Positions 10,232-21,021 of a stretch of 64,000 nucleotides of DNA are shown in pieces. The position numbers were made by a program, and so were the translations under genes. The stretch comes from Cyclaneusma minus (Eukaryota > Ascomycota > Leotiomycetes > Marthamycetales > Marthamycetaceae): assembly GCA_037179335.1 (NCBI GenBank), contig JAKZHN010000046.1, positions 1 to 64,000 of the forward strand, read 5' to 3'. The notes under the pieces are model-generated. The model did not search any database and was not told the origin of the DNA. It saw only the letters and a list, made by a program, of their open reading frames with translations. The number at the start of each line of letters is the position of its first letter. The first letter of the stretch is position 1.

Positions 10232-10672
10232 AAGAATTGATCTGTGATGAACCGTAACGAGCTTGGATTGGAGTAGAGTTGGTACTGTCAGATAATTGTT
10301 TAGATGAGGTAGAACTTGAAAGGGGTACTTACGAGGTACCTCCTATCTTGCGTCTATCATTCATGTCTGGATCACTCGAGGTCAGGAAACCTTGGTAATT
10401 ATTAACAAATCACCAAGGGTCTCGAGAGCCTAGGTTTCCATGTGGCGGAATCACATCATGCAGGACGCCTTGTTGTTCAAAGTAGTATTCTTGGGGGTAT
10501 TGTACAGGGGCACGAATTGTGCAGCAGAGATCCCGCGACCTTTTGTTTGTACGATACGATCCATCCCACCCTTTTATGCGCTGAAAATGACGAACTTTTC
10601 ATGCCAATTGGGACGGATACCAACCACCCAAATGCTGTCGGAAATGCCTTACACAAAAACGAGGAAAAGAGT
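10232..10672. other. Convergent 3' region
   Basis: Lies between two stop codons (dehydrogenase on plus, BFR1 on minus). Nothing else seen. Confidence 0.4.
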
Positions 10673-12360
10673 CTATTCGGCTTTCTCCTCGATAGAGGCA
10701 CCGGCCAAGTCCGCAGCAACATCAGCAACAGCCTCCTTGACCAAGGCAATCTCGTTGGCCACGGATCCACCCTCCTCGACAGCAGCAGTTGCCTTCGAAT
10801 CGCCGTTTGAGACAGGAGCCTCAGGAGTCTTGTCCTCGGGGATGGGCTTACCGGTTTCGGCAGCATCCAGTTTCTCGATCTCCCTCTTGGCCTTGGCGAT
10901 GTTCTAGGGTCAAATGTTAGCAGACGCACAGGAGTTGCGAGTCAAGAGATTCCTAAACTTACGCGCTGGGTCTGGGCCTCCTGGTCCTTCTCCCAGAAGG
11001 CCAACTTCTCCTTCACCTTCTCCAAGGTGGCGGGAACTTCGCTAGCAACCATGGGAGGGTCAATGCCCATGGATCCACAGTCCTCGATGACGGAAGGTGG
11101 GCACATGAAACCACCTGCGCGTCCGCTGGTACCAGGGGTGGTTGCTGGGGAGTCGTCCTTGGCGGCCTTGCGACCCTTCTTGCCCTTCTTTCCGCCGGTG
11201 CCCTTGAAGTAGTCCTCCTCGCGGTCCTCCTTGCGCAGAACCTTAACACCCTTCAAGTCGGAGTCATCAACCTTGCGCTGGGGCTCGGCAGAGAACTTGC
11301 TGGGAGCGACCAATGGAGCGGCAGAGGGGGGTGCGGAGGTGGGGTCCAAGAAGTAGACGAGGTTCTTTGCACGGCGGATCTCTTCACTGTAGGCAGGGTA
11401 TGAGGCCTCCTCGAGAGCCTTCTCGGCACGTTCCTTGCGCTTCTGCTTCTCGAAAGCTTCACGCTCGGCGCGCGCGCGCTCCCTAGCCTTCTGGCGTGCC
11501 TCGAACTCCCAGTTGCCGAAGGCCTTCTTCTGGCTGTAGTAGTCATCCTTGAGCTTCTTGATGGCCATGTACTTCTCCTGCTGTTCGGTGTGCAACTTGG
11601 TGCGTTCGTCGCGAAGAGCGTTGATGTTCTTGTAAGCCTCGTCCTGCTCAGCCTTGATGGCGTCGAGTTCGGCCGTGATCTTGCTGTAGCGGTCGCTGAG
11701 AGCCTTGGCGGCAGGGTCGTCGAGTCCGTCGCGCAAGTCCTTGATCTTCTTCTTGAGATCATCGATTCCAGCCTGGGCCTGCTCGAATCCAGCAAAACCC
11801 TTCTTCTGCTTGCGGAGGTTGGAGATCTCGGTCAGGGCCTTGCGCTCGTCGACCAACTTCATCGAGCCAGAGTCGACCTGCTTCTCGAGACGCTCGATCT
11901 CCCGGTCGACATCCTCAGCACTCCTGAAGGCGACCTTGCCTCTGGCCAGCTTCTGCTCAGCAATGCGACTCTTCACTTGCTCCTCGAGCTTCTTGATCTG
12001 GTCCATGACCTGGTTGCGTCCGCCCTTGGAGGCGGCCTGCTGCTTCTGGATCTCAGCGCGCTCCGTCATCAATTCCTGTCGGCGCTTGTTGGCCGGAGAG
12101 TCCTTGCCCTTGGGGAGTGCGGTGTCGACCTTGCTCTTGGCGGCATTCTGTAGTCAAGTAGTCAGCCAGCTGTACTTTGAATGGATGTACCAGGGAGCAC
12201 ATACGAAGCGGACCATGGCGTCAGCATGCTCCTTCTCGGCCTTCTTGAGAGCTTGCTTGAAAGCCTCCTCGTCGGGCTTCTCGGGCTTCTTCTTCTCGAC
12301 CGGAGCAGCAGTTCCAGCGTCGAACATGGCAGCGCCCGATGCAGTAGCTAGGTCAGCCAT
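10673..12360 (-). CDS. BFR1: Bfr1-type nuclear segregation / polysome-associated protein
   Basis: Bfr1 family proteins bind mRNP complexes and polysomes at the ER and affect nuclear segregation and secretion. Exons 12360-12205, 12147-10963 and 10903-10673 give 523 aa; introns are 57 and 59 nt. The middle of the protein is a long charged coiled coil with many EK/KR runs, for example QIKKLEEQVKSRIAEQKLAR and the family-typical EIERLEKQVDSGSMKLVDE. After that come a KKGKKGRK patch and a short C-terminal helix. Length and layout agree with other filamentous-fungal homologues. It shares a 709-bp divergent region with RPB5, fitting a growth-linked promoter, though no element was identified. Confidence 0.9.
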
Positions 12361-13069
12361 GGTGAGGGTTCGGACGAAGGAATGGGTCCTTTGCGGGGAG
12401 ATGGAGTCGGAGTGAAGAGTCGGCCGGACAGGGAGTGGCCGCGGGAGAGTGGTGGGCGGGAGTTCGGCTGCGGTGGTAGAGAGTACGGTGCAGGTCCCAA
12501 AAGTCGCAGAAGATGGATTTCAGCGACTGGACTCGAAAGCCACCAAGATGCGCCCTGAGAAATTTAGCCGAGCTGTATGCACGGCCGCAGTCGGGTGCGT
12601 CGGCGCGCGGACTATCTATCGCCCGACAAGCAGAGAGGCGCTTCCGCCCGCTCCAAGCACCTGGTTGAAGAAGGCGATCATTAAGTACTTTCAAACAACG
12701 ACATTCATTCACTTTCACTTTCCATGTATCAGGAAATATCGCAGACAGTCTTGGATGCGTGCAGGAAAGTGTAACTTGATTTAAGAATTTTGAACCAAGA
12801 AACAAGAAGCCTTGCATGCTTAAATGCGGGGTCCATGGCTCAATAGGTACCTAACTTTGAGGTGAAAGTCAAGTTGTCCCTCGCAAAGCTCGGACCCCCA
12901 TGCGATTTGGCGCTAAGGCCCAATGCTAATCGCGAAGAACGGAAACACCAAAAAGTTGTGATCCTCAAAGACACATCGCGCTCCAGACTGCACCCGCCCA
13001 CGACACGCCCACCACTCCTTCTACAGTCCAACTGCACCGTCGCCCTCTACCTCCACACACCACACCAAC
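12361..13069. promoter_or_regulatory. Divergent promoter region of BFR1 and RPB5
   Basis: About 709 bp between two start codons. The last 100 bp before the RPB5 start are C-rich and pyrimidine-rich (cacccgcccacgacacgccc and so on), as is common for constitutive fungal promoters. No other gene supported. Confidence 0.4.
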
Positions 13070-13887
13070 ATGCCTTCCGAAGCTCCCGACAGGCAGAAGT
13101 CCGATGCTGAGCGCGAGGCTGTGAAGCTGTGGCGCGCCTGGAGAACTGTCCACGAGATGGTGGCGGACCGAGTATGATGCGCCCAGCGACCTGCCCTTCA
13201 AGCAGCTTGCTAACTGGAGCCAGGGCTATGAGCTGACCGACGAGGAAATTCGCATTCCCCTCGACCACTTCAAAAGCACCTACTGCAACGCCGATGGCAC
13301 CCCAAAGTACGTTCTGAGCGCATGCGCGCCTCTCTCATGTCTGTACTAACAGGCCCTGCAGTCGCGCCGCAATGAACTTCACTGCCAGACCCAGCCAGGC
13401 CATGATCGCGAAGTACACCGCGCCCGTCACTGACGCCGAGCCAAACCCCAAGGCAGAAATCGGCACTATCTACATCGAGTTTCTGGGAGACGAGTCGGTT
13501 GGTATCAAGCAGATGCGCAACTTCGCTCAGAGTGTGTTGAAAGGCAGCCACTACGGCGGCATCCTCGTGACCAAGGTCAACATCACCCCCTCCGCTCTGA
13601 AGATCATCCCTGCCGTCGCCGCGCAGACCAAGATCGAAGTCTTCAACGAGCAGGACTTGCTCGTCAACATTACCCACCACGACCTGGTCCCCAAGCACAT
13701 CCTCCTCAGCGGTGAGGAGAAGCAGGCCCTGCTCAAGCGATACCGTCTGAAGGCCACCCAGCTCCCGCGTATCCAGCTCGGCGATCCAGTGGCAAGGTAT
13801 TACGGACTGAGGAGAGGCCAGGTGGTGAAGATCATCAGGCACTCCGAGACAGCTGGCCGATACGCCAGTTACCGGTACACTGTCTGA
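13070..13887 (+). CDS. RPB5: RNA polymerase I, II and III shared subunit RPABC1 (Rpb5)
   Basis: Common subunit of all three nuclear RNA polymerases, forming part of the lower jaw. Exons 13070-13171, 13224-13306 and 13362-13887 give 236 aa; the introns are 52 and 55 nt. Intron 1 falls exactly between the conserved ADR and GYELTDEE. The C-terminal assembly domain is complete, with HHDLVPKHILLSGEEKQ, QLPRIQLGDPVARYYGL and the ending RYTV. The reading frame has a stop after DR unless the first intron is removed, which supports the model strongly. Confidence 0.96.
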
Positions 13888-15274
13888 GATGCGTGTGCTG
13901 GGCAGACATGGGTTTTGAGACTACCGGAGTTCATTGGCGGCGTTTTCTCGGTTACGGAAGCATCGCACGGCGCTGATTCGAAAAGTTTGTACAAAGATTT
14001 CCTCCCGGCTAATAAATAGCAAGTTCTTGGGGATAGCAAGCTACGCAGGGGGATCAGACTCTGGAGGTGGCTTGACAAGTTATCGGGGGTGGATACTCGG
14101 AACGGCTTTACTGGTCAGCTAGCTCATGATAAGACACTGCCGAAAGCAAAAGTCAACATAGTTCAGGGCTCCGAGGTGAAAAGTGGTGAGAGATACCTTG
14201 ATGTTCTTCGTACTAACCCTGGATTCCATCCAGCCTTGCCACGCATCGACTTGAATGAACTGTCCAGCCCGAGGTAGCCAAGGTCGAGGCACCATTCTGT
14301 GGCAAAACGTTCTTTCGAAGTCTTGCTACATGTACCATTTTCGAAGTCTGAAAGGTCCAGACCTCATCCGCGTGAGATCCCAAGTCATGGGGCGCTTCGC
14401 CAGACAGCAGAAGCAACACAAAATCGTCATGAGAAGCGACCCGGATGTTGCTCTCTCATCTGCTCAGCAGAAGTGGAGGACCAACTTTGAGGAAATCGAG
14501 ACCTCTTTATTTATCTCACTGTATTTGTATATGAATACCTCCCATGTGGTGAGCAAAGTCAAAAAGTGACCAAGGGCTGGCTCCTGTCTTGAGACAGCGC
14601 TACAGATGACATGCGGCGTGCCCGCATTCGAGCCACGGCAACACCTTGCACCAGCCATCCACGCTGCCAATCACAAGCATGCCTCTATTGCAGCAGCTCG
14701 AGTGGGTCCTGCATTAACGCTCACCGACACCTGGCCAACATGAGCTTAGAAGACGGGTAAGGAAAGCTACGAGAGTTAGCAGAGTCTAAAAGGCCGCGGC
14801 CCGCCTTCATCATCATCTTGAGTTCCACCGTTCCTGGCCACCCCTCGTGCAGGGGCCCATCGACCGCCAACTTCTCCTCTTCTCCAACTTGTTGCATGAC
14901 CCAAGGACCAAGGTAAGCTCCATTTTAGCTGTGCCATATTCCAGCCAGGTCAGATGTCTCCCGTCTCGCTCAAGTCCCCATCACGAAGAGGTGCCCGCAC
15001 TCATGACCCTACTCTCTACTATCATATGAGACTCCGTCCAGCCAGCATCCACTCCCCGAAACGCCTTCCCGTCTCAAAAGACTACTTTTCCTGCCCAGTG
15101 GCTATCTTTCCCTCCCTCCTACCGTTACTATGGACTTTCCAATCTTCCCAGCCTCCAGCCGCCACCATGATGTACAGAATCATCTTCGAAAACGTGCTGA
15201 CCCAGCGCTACATCAAGAAGCCCCGTTCCCTTAAACGTCGCAGCATCGGCTACTTCAGACGGCGCATCAAAATC
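13888..15274. other. Intergenic, no supported gene
   Basis: About 1.4 kb with ordinary composition. The coding frame of the next gene stays open upstream to about 14954, but conserved-looking sequence begins only near 15275. The stretch 14970-15050 reads on the minus strand a little like a decayed tRNA (tctcatatga, then a weak B-box), too weak to call. Confidence 0.4.
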
Positions 15275-16090
15275 ATGGATCCTGATTGTGCCATCTGTCG
15301 GCGTCCGGCCGTGGCCCAGTGCGACTGCGAGGCCAAGGGTTTAGATCTCGCCGTGCGCCAGGCCGAGCAGCGCATGATGACTTCCGTTATGAACGACATC
15401 CGGTAACATCCCTCTTTTCCATCATATATCCCTATTCCATTTCCTTTTTCTCTTCTTGGAAAACCACTTTCTTCACCATCCAGAAGTTCCAACATTCTAA
15501 CACCACAAACAAACAGCTCCTGGGTCCGCGGCCACGCCCAGGACTACATCCTCGAATACTTCACCGTCCTCAGCAACCGCCGGCACGCCGACCACGCCAC
15601 CCACATGGCCGCCATGACCGAACACGCCGCCTACTACTACCGCTCGCGCCCCAACCCCGCCGACATCGCCGCCGCCAACGCAGCGCTCAAAGCCGGCATC
15701 GACGAAGACTGGCGTTCCTCAGTACAGCGCTACCCCGAAGTGCTCGAATACTTCTACGGGCTTGTCGACTTGAGTTTGCCGAATGATGATGATCCGGCGA
15801 TCAAGGATCCGCCGTTGAGTGCGCTGAATGGGGGTGCGAGGAAGGCGAGGCAACGGACGGGTCTGGAGGAGGCGACGAGGAAAATGGGTTTGGGCGGGGT
15901 CAGCGGGCAGGGGGCGCCGAGTGTGGCGCCGCCGATGCATGCTGCACCGAGGAAGGAGAGGATGCCGCCGATTGGGAGGGAGAGGGAGAGGGAAAGGGAG
16001 ATGCATAGAAGGGAGGGGAGTACGCCGTATGCACCGCCTGTGCCTGCTCCGGGTTATGGGTACGGGGCGGGACAGGTCCCGCAGTATTGA
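15275..16090 (+). CDS. Conserved fungal protein of unknown function with a short cysteine cluster
   Basis: Exons 15275-15402 and 15517-16090 give 233 aa from the start MDPDCAICRRPAVAQCDCEA. The intron (114 nt) splits an arginine codon. The N-terminal C-x2-C-x8-C-x-C cluster looks metal-binding but is shorter than a RING or Zn knuckle. A helical segment follows (DLAVRQAEQRMM, then WVRGHAQDYILEYF). The C-terminal third is low-complexity, rich in Arg, Glu, Pro and Gly, with a run of RERERERE and an end YGYGAGQVPQY. An alternative start at 15168 would add 36 basic residues. I know similar proteins only as fungal hypotheticals; the function is unknown. Confidence 0.7.
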
Positions 16091-16905
16091 ATGTCCTGCT
16101 GGCTTGGGATGAAGAAACTCCGCTGGGGCGTCGCTTTTTGGTGTTCAGGGGTCTGGCTTGCGTTTAGCGCGTGGCATCTAATTGGGTTCTTATACGGCCT
16201 TTGAATGAGAGAATGATAGGACCATCAACTACGAAGCACGGCAGGAACAAACAGAATCGGGGTGGTTTTGCATATAGCGGCGCTTCGTCTTTTTCACACT
16301 CAACTCAGCTTGGATATACAGCGACATCGAACTCGAAGAAGAATCTACGGCTTCATAACGACACGCCCAATCCTGGTAGCCGAGAAATCGGAGATTGTCT
16401 GACAGTGTATGTAATGAATTTGACGACTTCTGTTTATCAGCATCCCCTAAAAACGACCCTGGTCCCTCCAGTTTCCGGAATACTTGTTACCAGAACTTTG
16501 CAGTGTGAGTAAGTGTTCCTAATATCTTGGAAGCACAGAGTGTATACGGACTTCCATCGTCTAACAATGCCCCCCTGGATTGGCCAGGATGAAGCTTGTA
16601 TTCAGCAGTCGCACATAGCGATTCTAGAAGAGCACATCATTCTGCCTCCTGGCTCTTATCCAGGCTACAAAGACGCTCAGAACTTGTACACCCCAACCGA
16701 ACGCTCACCAAATCCCCAAAGCAGGACATGTATGATGTGCCCAAACACGATCCCCTCACATAGCTCCGAATACTCTCCGTTTCCAACATGTAAAAGGCTC
16801 AAATCCAGACACATAAGGACTACTCTCAGCAAGCCCCATACACCCCCATCTCTCACCTCCCCCGTCCGGGCCATCCCCCTCCCCCATTCCCCCTCACCAC
16901 ACCTG
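16091..16905. other. Convergent intergenic region
   Basis: Between the cysteine-cluster gene and the stop of the rhodanese gene. No supported gene. Confidence 0.35.
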
Positions 16906-17557
16906 TTACTCCACCTCCCCACCCTTCCCAACCCAATCCATCCAACTCCCCCGATACTCCCCCACGGTCCTCCACCCCCCCTGCCTCGCCAACTGCGCCG
17001 CCGCCCTACTCCTAACCCCCGCCTTACAATACACCACCAACTCCTTATCCATCCCCGGCCTCTCAAATCCCATTCGATCTTCAAACTCTTCCTCTGATAA
17101 GAAGAAGGCATCGGGCATTGACACAATAGGTATATTCAATGCACCCGGAATACGACCCGTATCTTTAAGTTCAGCGGGTTCGCGCACGTCGATGATGATT
17201 TTGTTTGGATCTGGTTTTGCCGCTAGGTTTTTGATCTATCGCATGGATTCATTCATTCAGCTTCTTGAGTCGGAGATTTGGGGGACAGGGGAAACGCACG
17301 TCTTCAAAAGCATAAATCTTGCTTTCGCCATTCTCGCCTTGGTCCGAAGACCATCGTTTCTGCATCTGCGCCTTGCAAGTCATATATGATGCACCATTCT
17401 GCATACTCGCTCTCACAGAGCTGCGGAAAGTGTGTGGCGAGCTTAATCGCACAGCTTGCGTTAAGAGAGGACCAGAGTGGTGGGAGCGGATATATGGAGT
17501 TGAAGGTGCGGCGGCAGAGCGTGCACGCAGCACGCGGGCTGGGATGGAGCTTCGCAT
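16906..17557 (-). CDS. Mitochondrial rhodanese-domain sulfurtransferase
   Basis: Single-domain rhodanese, likely a thiosulfate or persulfide sulfurtransferase. Exons 17557-17300 and 17235-16906 give 195 aa; the intron is 64 nt. Residues 1 to about 50 form an Arg/Ser/Ala-rich presequence with no acidic residue, typical for mitochondrial import. The rhodanese fold runs from IYAFEDIKNL through IIIDVREPAEL to the active-site loop CKAGVRS, with the catalytic cysteine in the C-x2-G-x-R pattern. The end is WMDWVGKGGEVE. Resembles the yeast Rdl1/Rdl2 group. Physiological donor and acceptor unknown. Confidence 0.9.
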
Positions 17558-18169
17558 CTTGTTGGTTGGGGATTTGGTGGCTGTCTTTGCTGGATGTGAA
17601 GGGGTTTATGGACTGGGGGATGAAGGGCTGGTGTTGAGAATGAGGTTCGGAGCTTGGGTATGGTGGGATGAAGCTTGGGCCGGCGGTTGACGTGATGTCA
17701 GTGAAGCTTTGACGAACGTTAGGGTTGACACACTTCAAGTTGACAGAACTCTCTCACAGATCAATTGCAACGCCACTATTTCACATGAGCGGGGCTGTTT
17801 CTTCTCGCTGTTCTCAGTTTCGAAGTGACAGTCAAAATCGTTAGTTTGAATTGGTTTTATTGTATTAATTGCCTAATAAGGCCTCTTTTTCGTGTCTTGA
17901 TTAAAACCATCTTTGTAACATTATTTTGCCGCCGGGCAGGCGCAGCTTCAAAGAGCCACCTCCCTGCCCACAGCGCTTTTTGCGCGCCCCCAAGTTTTGG
18001 AAAGAAGAGACATCGTCTGCAAACGCCCGCCAAGAATCGGCCTGTCGATGTTGTCATCGAACCAGGAGTATCGTGGCGTGTGGGGGGAACGGCTATGTAC
18101 TGGAGAATTGAACCGCAATGTGCTGAACGCTCATCACTCATTATTGCTTCCGCTGTAATTCTTCTCAAC
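17558..18169. other. Intergenic
   Basis: Upstream of the rhodanese gene and downstream of ERG5. No supported gene. Confidence 0.35.
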
Positions 18170-20010
18170 TCATGGTCGTGGGGTCATGGTAAGTGGGCAG
18201 TCGTCCTACATTCGATTAGCAACAGATCCGAATCGACTGAAAATATCACAACTTACCATGGGAAAGATAGTGGCAAACACCTTGATCTCCTCGCTCTTTG
18301 GAGTTGGATGGTGGACCCAGTCGAGGTGCATGGAGGCTTTGCCAAGCATCAATGCGAGGTTGTTCTGGGCGTACACCTGGCCAAGACAGTAATGTGGTCC
18401 AGTACCGAAAACCAACCAGTTCTTTGCGCCCTTGGCCTCAGCGAACCAGTTCCTTGCGCCGTTACCCTCAGCGTCCCCGGAGATCCAACGCTCGGGGTTA
18501 AAAGTATCGGGATTTGGGTAGACTTCGGGATCACGGAGGGCCGGGTAGGTGGTGGGGATAATCATGGCGCCCTTGGGAACAGTGTAGCTGTCGGTGACGG
18601 GGAATGGCTTCTTGGCAACGTATGGGACCATAAGGACGGGAGGGCGGTATCGGAGGAGCTCCTTGACAACAGCACGGGTGAAGGTCATAGATTCTAGCTC
18701 GGCCAGGCTGACCGCCTTGTTCCTGTCTCCACCACGGACCTTCAGGTTCTCTTCGCGGACACGGTCGAGCATCTCTGGCTGCTGAGCCATAGTCTGGAAG
18801 AGCCAGGTGCAAGCACTGCTGGTAGCATCTTGAGAAGCAAAGAGGAAAGTGAAGACGGTCTGTGAGATCTCGTAGTCGGAGAACATGCGGAGCATTGGGC
18901 TTGGTTTCTCGAGTCCTTCCGTCGAGAGACCCTTCTTCTCACGTTCAGTCCAGGTCTCGGAATCAATCATTTGCTTGACCCAGCCATCCATAATACATGT
19001 GACCTCGCCTCCAGCGCGCATGCGAACCTTGCACTTAGTGGCGCACTTGGAGAATTCTTCCAAGACCATATCAGCGGCTTTCTTTCCGTACCAAGTTCTC
19101 GTGTAAGGAACGATGATTGGGAAGTTGACCAATTCCAAAGCAGCGGTAATGTTGTAGTAGTCGTCGGCAATTTTCTTGACAGCTTCGTCCGAGATGTAGT
19201 GTCCAACAAAGGTGCGGCAGGATACAGCACACATAACCTCGCGGAACTCGGCCATGAATGGAACCGGCTTTCCTCCAGCATCCCCAGTGACCTTGAGGAA
19301 CTTCTTGAAATATTGATCGTAAACCTCTTCTTGGCCGGGCAGATAGCATTCCAAAGCTTGCCGAGTGAAAAGACCGTTGAGACCCTTGCGGAAGTCGACA
19401 TGCGCTTTGCCATCGAGGAAGACCCAGTTGTCGTGACCGAGGAGCTTCGGGGCAACATCCACCACGCATGGCTTGACGTACATAGGAGAGTTGAAAACCT
19501 TTCGTGCCAAATCGCGAGTAGACGCAATGACCACGAACCTGGCATAATATCAGTAAAGTATGAATCAATTGACTTTCTGTGAGGCTTTGACTTTTGGCGC
19601 GACGCACTTGTGGAAGACGGAGACACAGCTTAAGGGACCGCTGGCCCATTTGGCCTTGTATTCTTCGAACTTGGGATCCAGGGACTCCAAGAAAGGACCG
19701 ATGAAGGGCATCTTCCACGCTGGGCCGACAATGCTTCCCTTCTGCCACAGGTAGCTGTCTGTAGACCTATTAGCTTCACTCGGCGCAAATGCAGCAGATC
19801 TCGCGACTGACACTGATCGTAGACCACCAGGACCAAAAGAAGGGTGAAGAGGACAGTCCAGACACTCATTCCTGCCAAGCTTGCGAGAACACTCTCGATC
19901 GGCGAGGAGGCAAGCTTGTGGGCGACAGTGTCGTTCAGAGATGCGATGGTCGCATTCTCAACCACAGCTCTGACGGCGGTGCTGCCTTGCATTGCACCCA
20001 TTCCACCCAT
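18170..20010 (-). CDS. ERG5: Sterol C-22 desaturase, cytochrome P450 CYP61
   Basis: Introduces the C-22(23) double bond late in ergosterol synthesis, in the ER membrane. Exons 20010-19812, 19758-19608, 19538-18257 and 18205-18170 give 555 aa; introns are 53, 69 and 51 nt. An N-terminal membrane anchor lies near residues 45-63 (GMSVWTVLFTLLLVLVVYD). Family-specific stretches include HDNWVFLDGKAHVDFRKGL, the I-helix FLFASQDATSSACTW, the ExxR helix VKELLRYRPP and the heme loop FGTGPHYCLGQ with the axial cysteine near residue 500. The last exon has only 12 codons; joining it restores the family ending FPMDDCPLT, whereas reading through gives an unrelated tail. Assignment to CYP61 and not CYP51 is firm. 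Confidence 0.96.
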
Positions 20011-20373
20011 CTTGAATATAGTGGAGTTGTCGCAAAGTGGGAGAAAATGTTGTTGAGAGCTTAATCGCCAATTGGTGTAGCTCAGAATTCGGGATTCGGA
20101 AAAGCAATCGAGTCTTTGCCAATCTCGCAATTGGCGGATGAATAATGAAGTTCTCGACACGCCGGAAGGGGGAAGACCCGGCCTGGGAGAAGGAGTCTTC
20201 GTTGGGGGCGACTATGGAGCAGTCGGAGAAGGGGAGGCTTAGGGTCGCGTGTGCGAGAAAGGGATGCGGAAGGAGAAGCTCGATATGATAAAGCAAATTG
20301 ATTTCGGCTTTCGCACGAAAGCCCCCACCCAATTGGTCCGGTCCCCTGATGGCCCGTGCTCCCGTCCTCGTCT

Positions 20374-20711
20374 CATGAGTTTCGTTGATCGCCTCATGTC
20401 GCTCTCGCCGGCAACCCAGATCCCGAGACTGGGGACAGCCAACGGAAGACGTCCGCTCCAAGCAGATTAGACCTGCGTGGGAGATTGCGAAGAACTTCAA
20501 TGCAACAAGAACCCCTTGGTCGAAGTCAGTCTCCTCGACCCCGCCATCTGCTTATTCCCGAGATCCCCGAGCTGTACTGCGACAATAAACACTAAGTTTC
20601 GAAAGCATTATTACGTTTGACGTTTGGGATTATGAGATGATCAAAGAGCGAGATGCTTTGAAGGCTGTTGTGGAGGAGCAAAAGAAGATTCTGCGGGACT
20701 GGCAGTATTAA
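20374..20711 (+). CDS. Possible 3' exons of an unrecognised small gene
   Basis: An exon at 20606-20711 reads IITFDVWDYEMIKERD followed by ALKAVVEEQKKILRDWQY and a stop, a charged helix with normal codon use. It joins in frame to an upstream segment ending at 20524 (WEIAKNFNATRTPWS) by a gtcagt...cgaaag intron of 81 nt. The 5' end is unresolved: a plausible ATG at 20374 (MSFVDRLMSLSPATQ) is in another frame and no good intron joins them. It could be a small mitochondrial-type protein, or the remains of one. No family recognised. Confidence 0.3.
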
Positions 20712-21021
20712 TGCAAGCTGAAGTCCCAGTGAGCACCTCCCTGGAATGATTCCCAAAGCAAACCTGCAGTTGAGATGTCGTTGATTGCAGCACTATATGT
20801 ACAAGTACATGCCCTCTCTCTGGGAAGGCTCTAATGACACCCGCTGGCCGCTGTAGGCCATTATGCCAGCCGTCATCCGGCCCACAACGCCAAATATCCT
20901 CCGCTAGTATTAATACAACAGACACATACAGTAGGTATCCTTTTCAAGTACGCCAGCCATGCAGAAAATATCCCACATCCAACTCTTCCGAGGTAGCCAT
21001 CATCGTACAAGACATGTCACC
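20712..21021. other. Intergenic
   Basis: Between the weak small gene and the stop of MSS116. Nothing seen. Confidence 0.3.

Noticed and set aside
11590..12415. Long plus-strand frames rich in Leu and Ser opposite BFR1
   Set aside because: They are antisense shadows of the coiled-coil coding sequence.
14970..15050. Possible tRNA-Met-like sequence on the minus strand
   Set aside because: The anticodon-loop-like tctcatatga and a weak B-box are present, but the stems do not pair well and the B-box has several mismatches.
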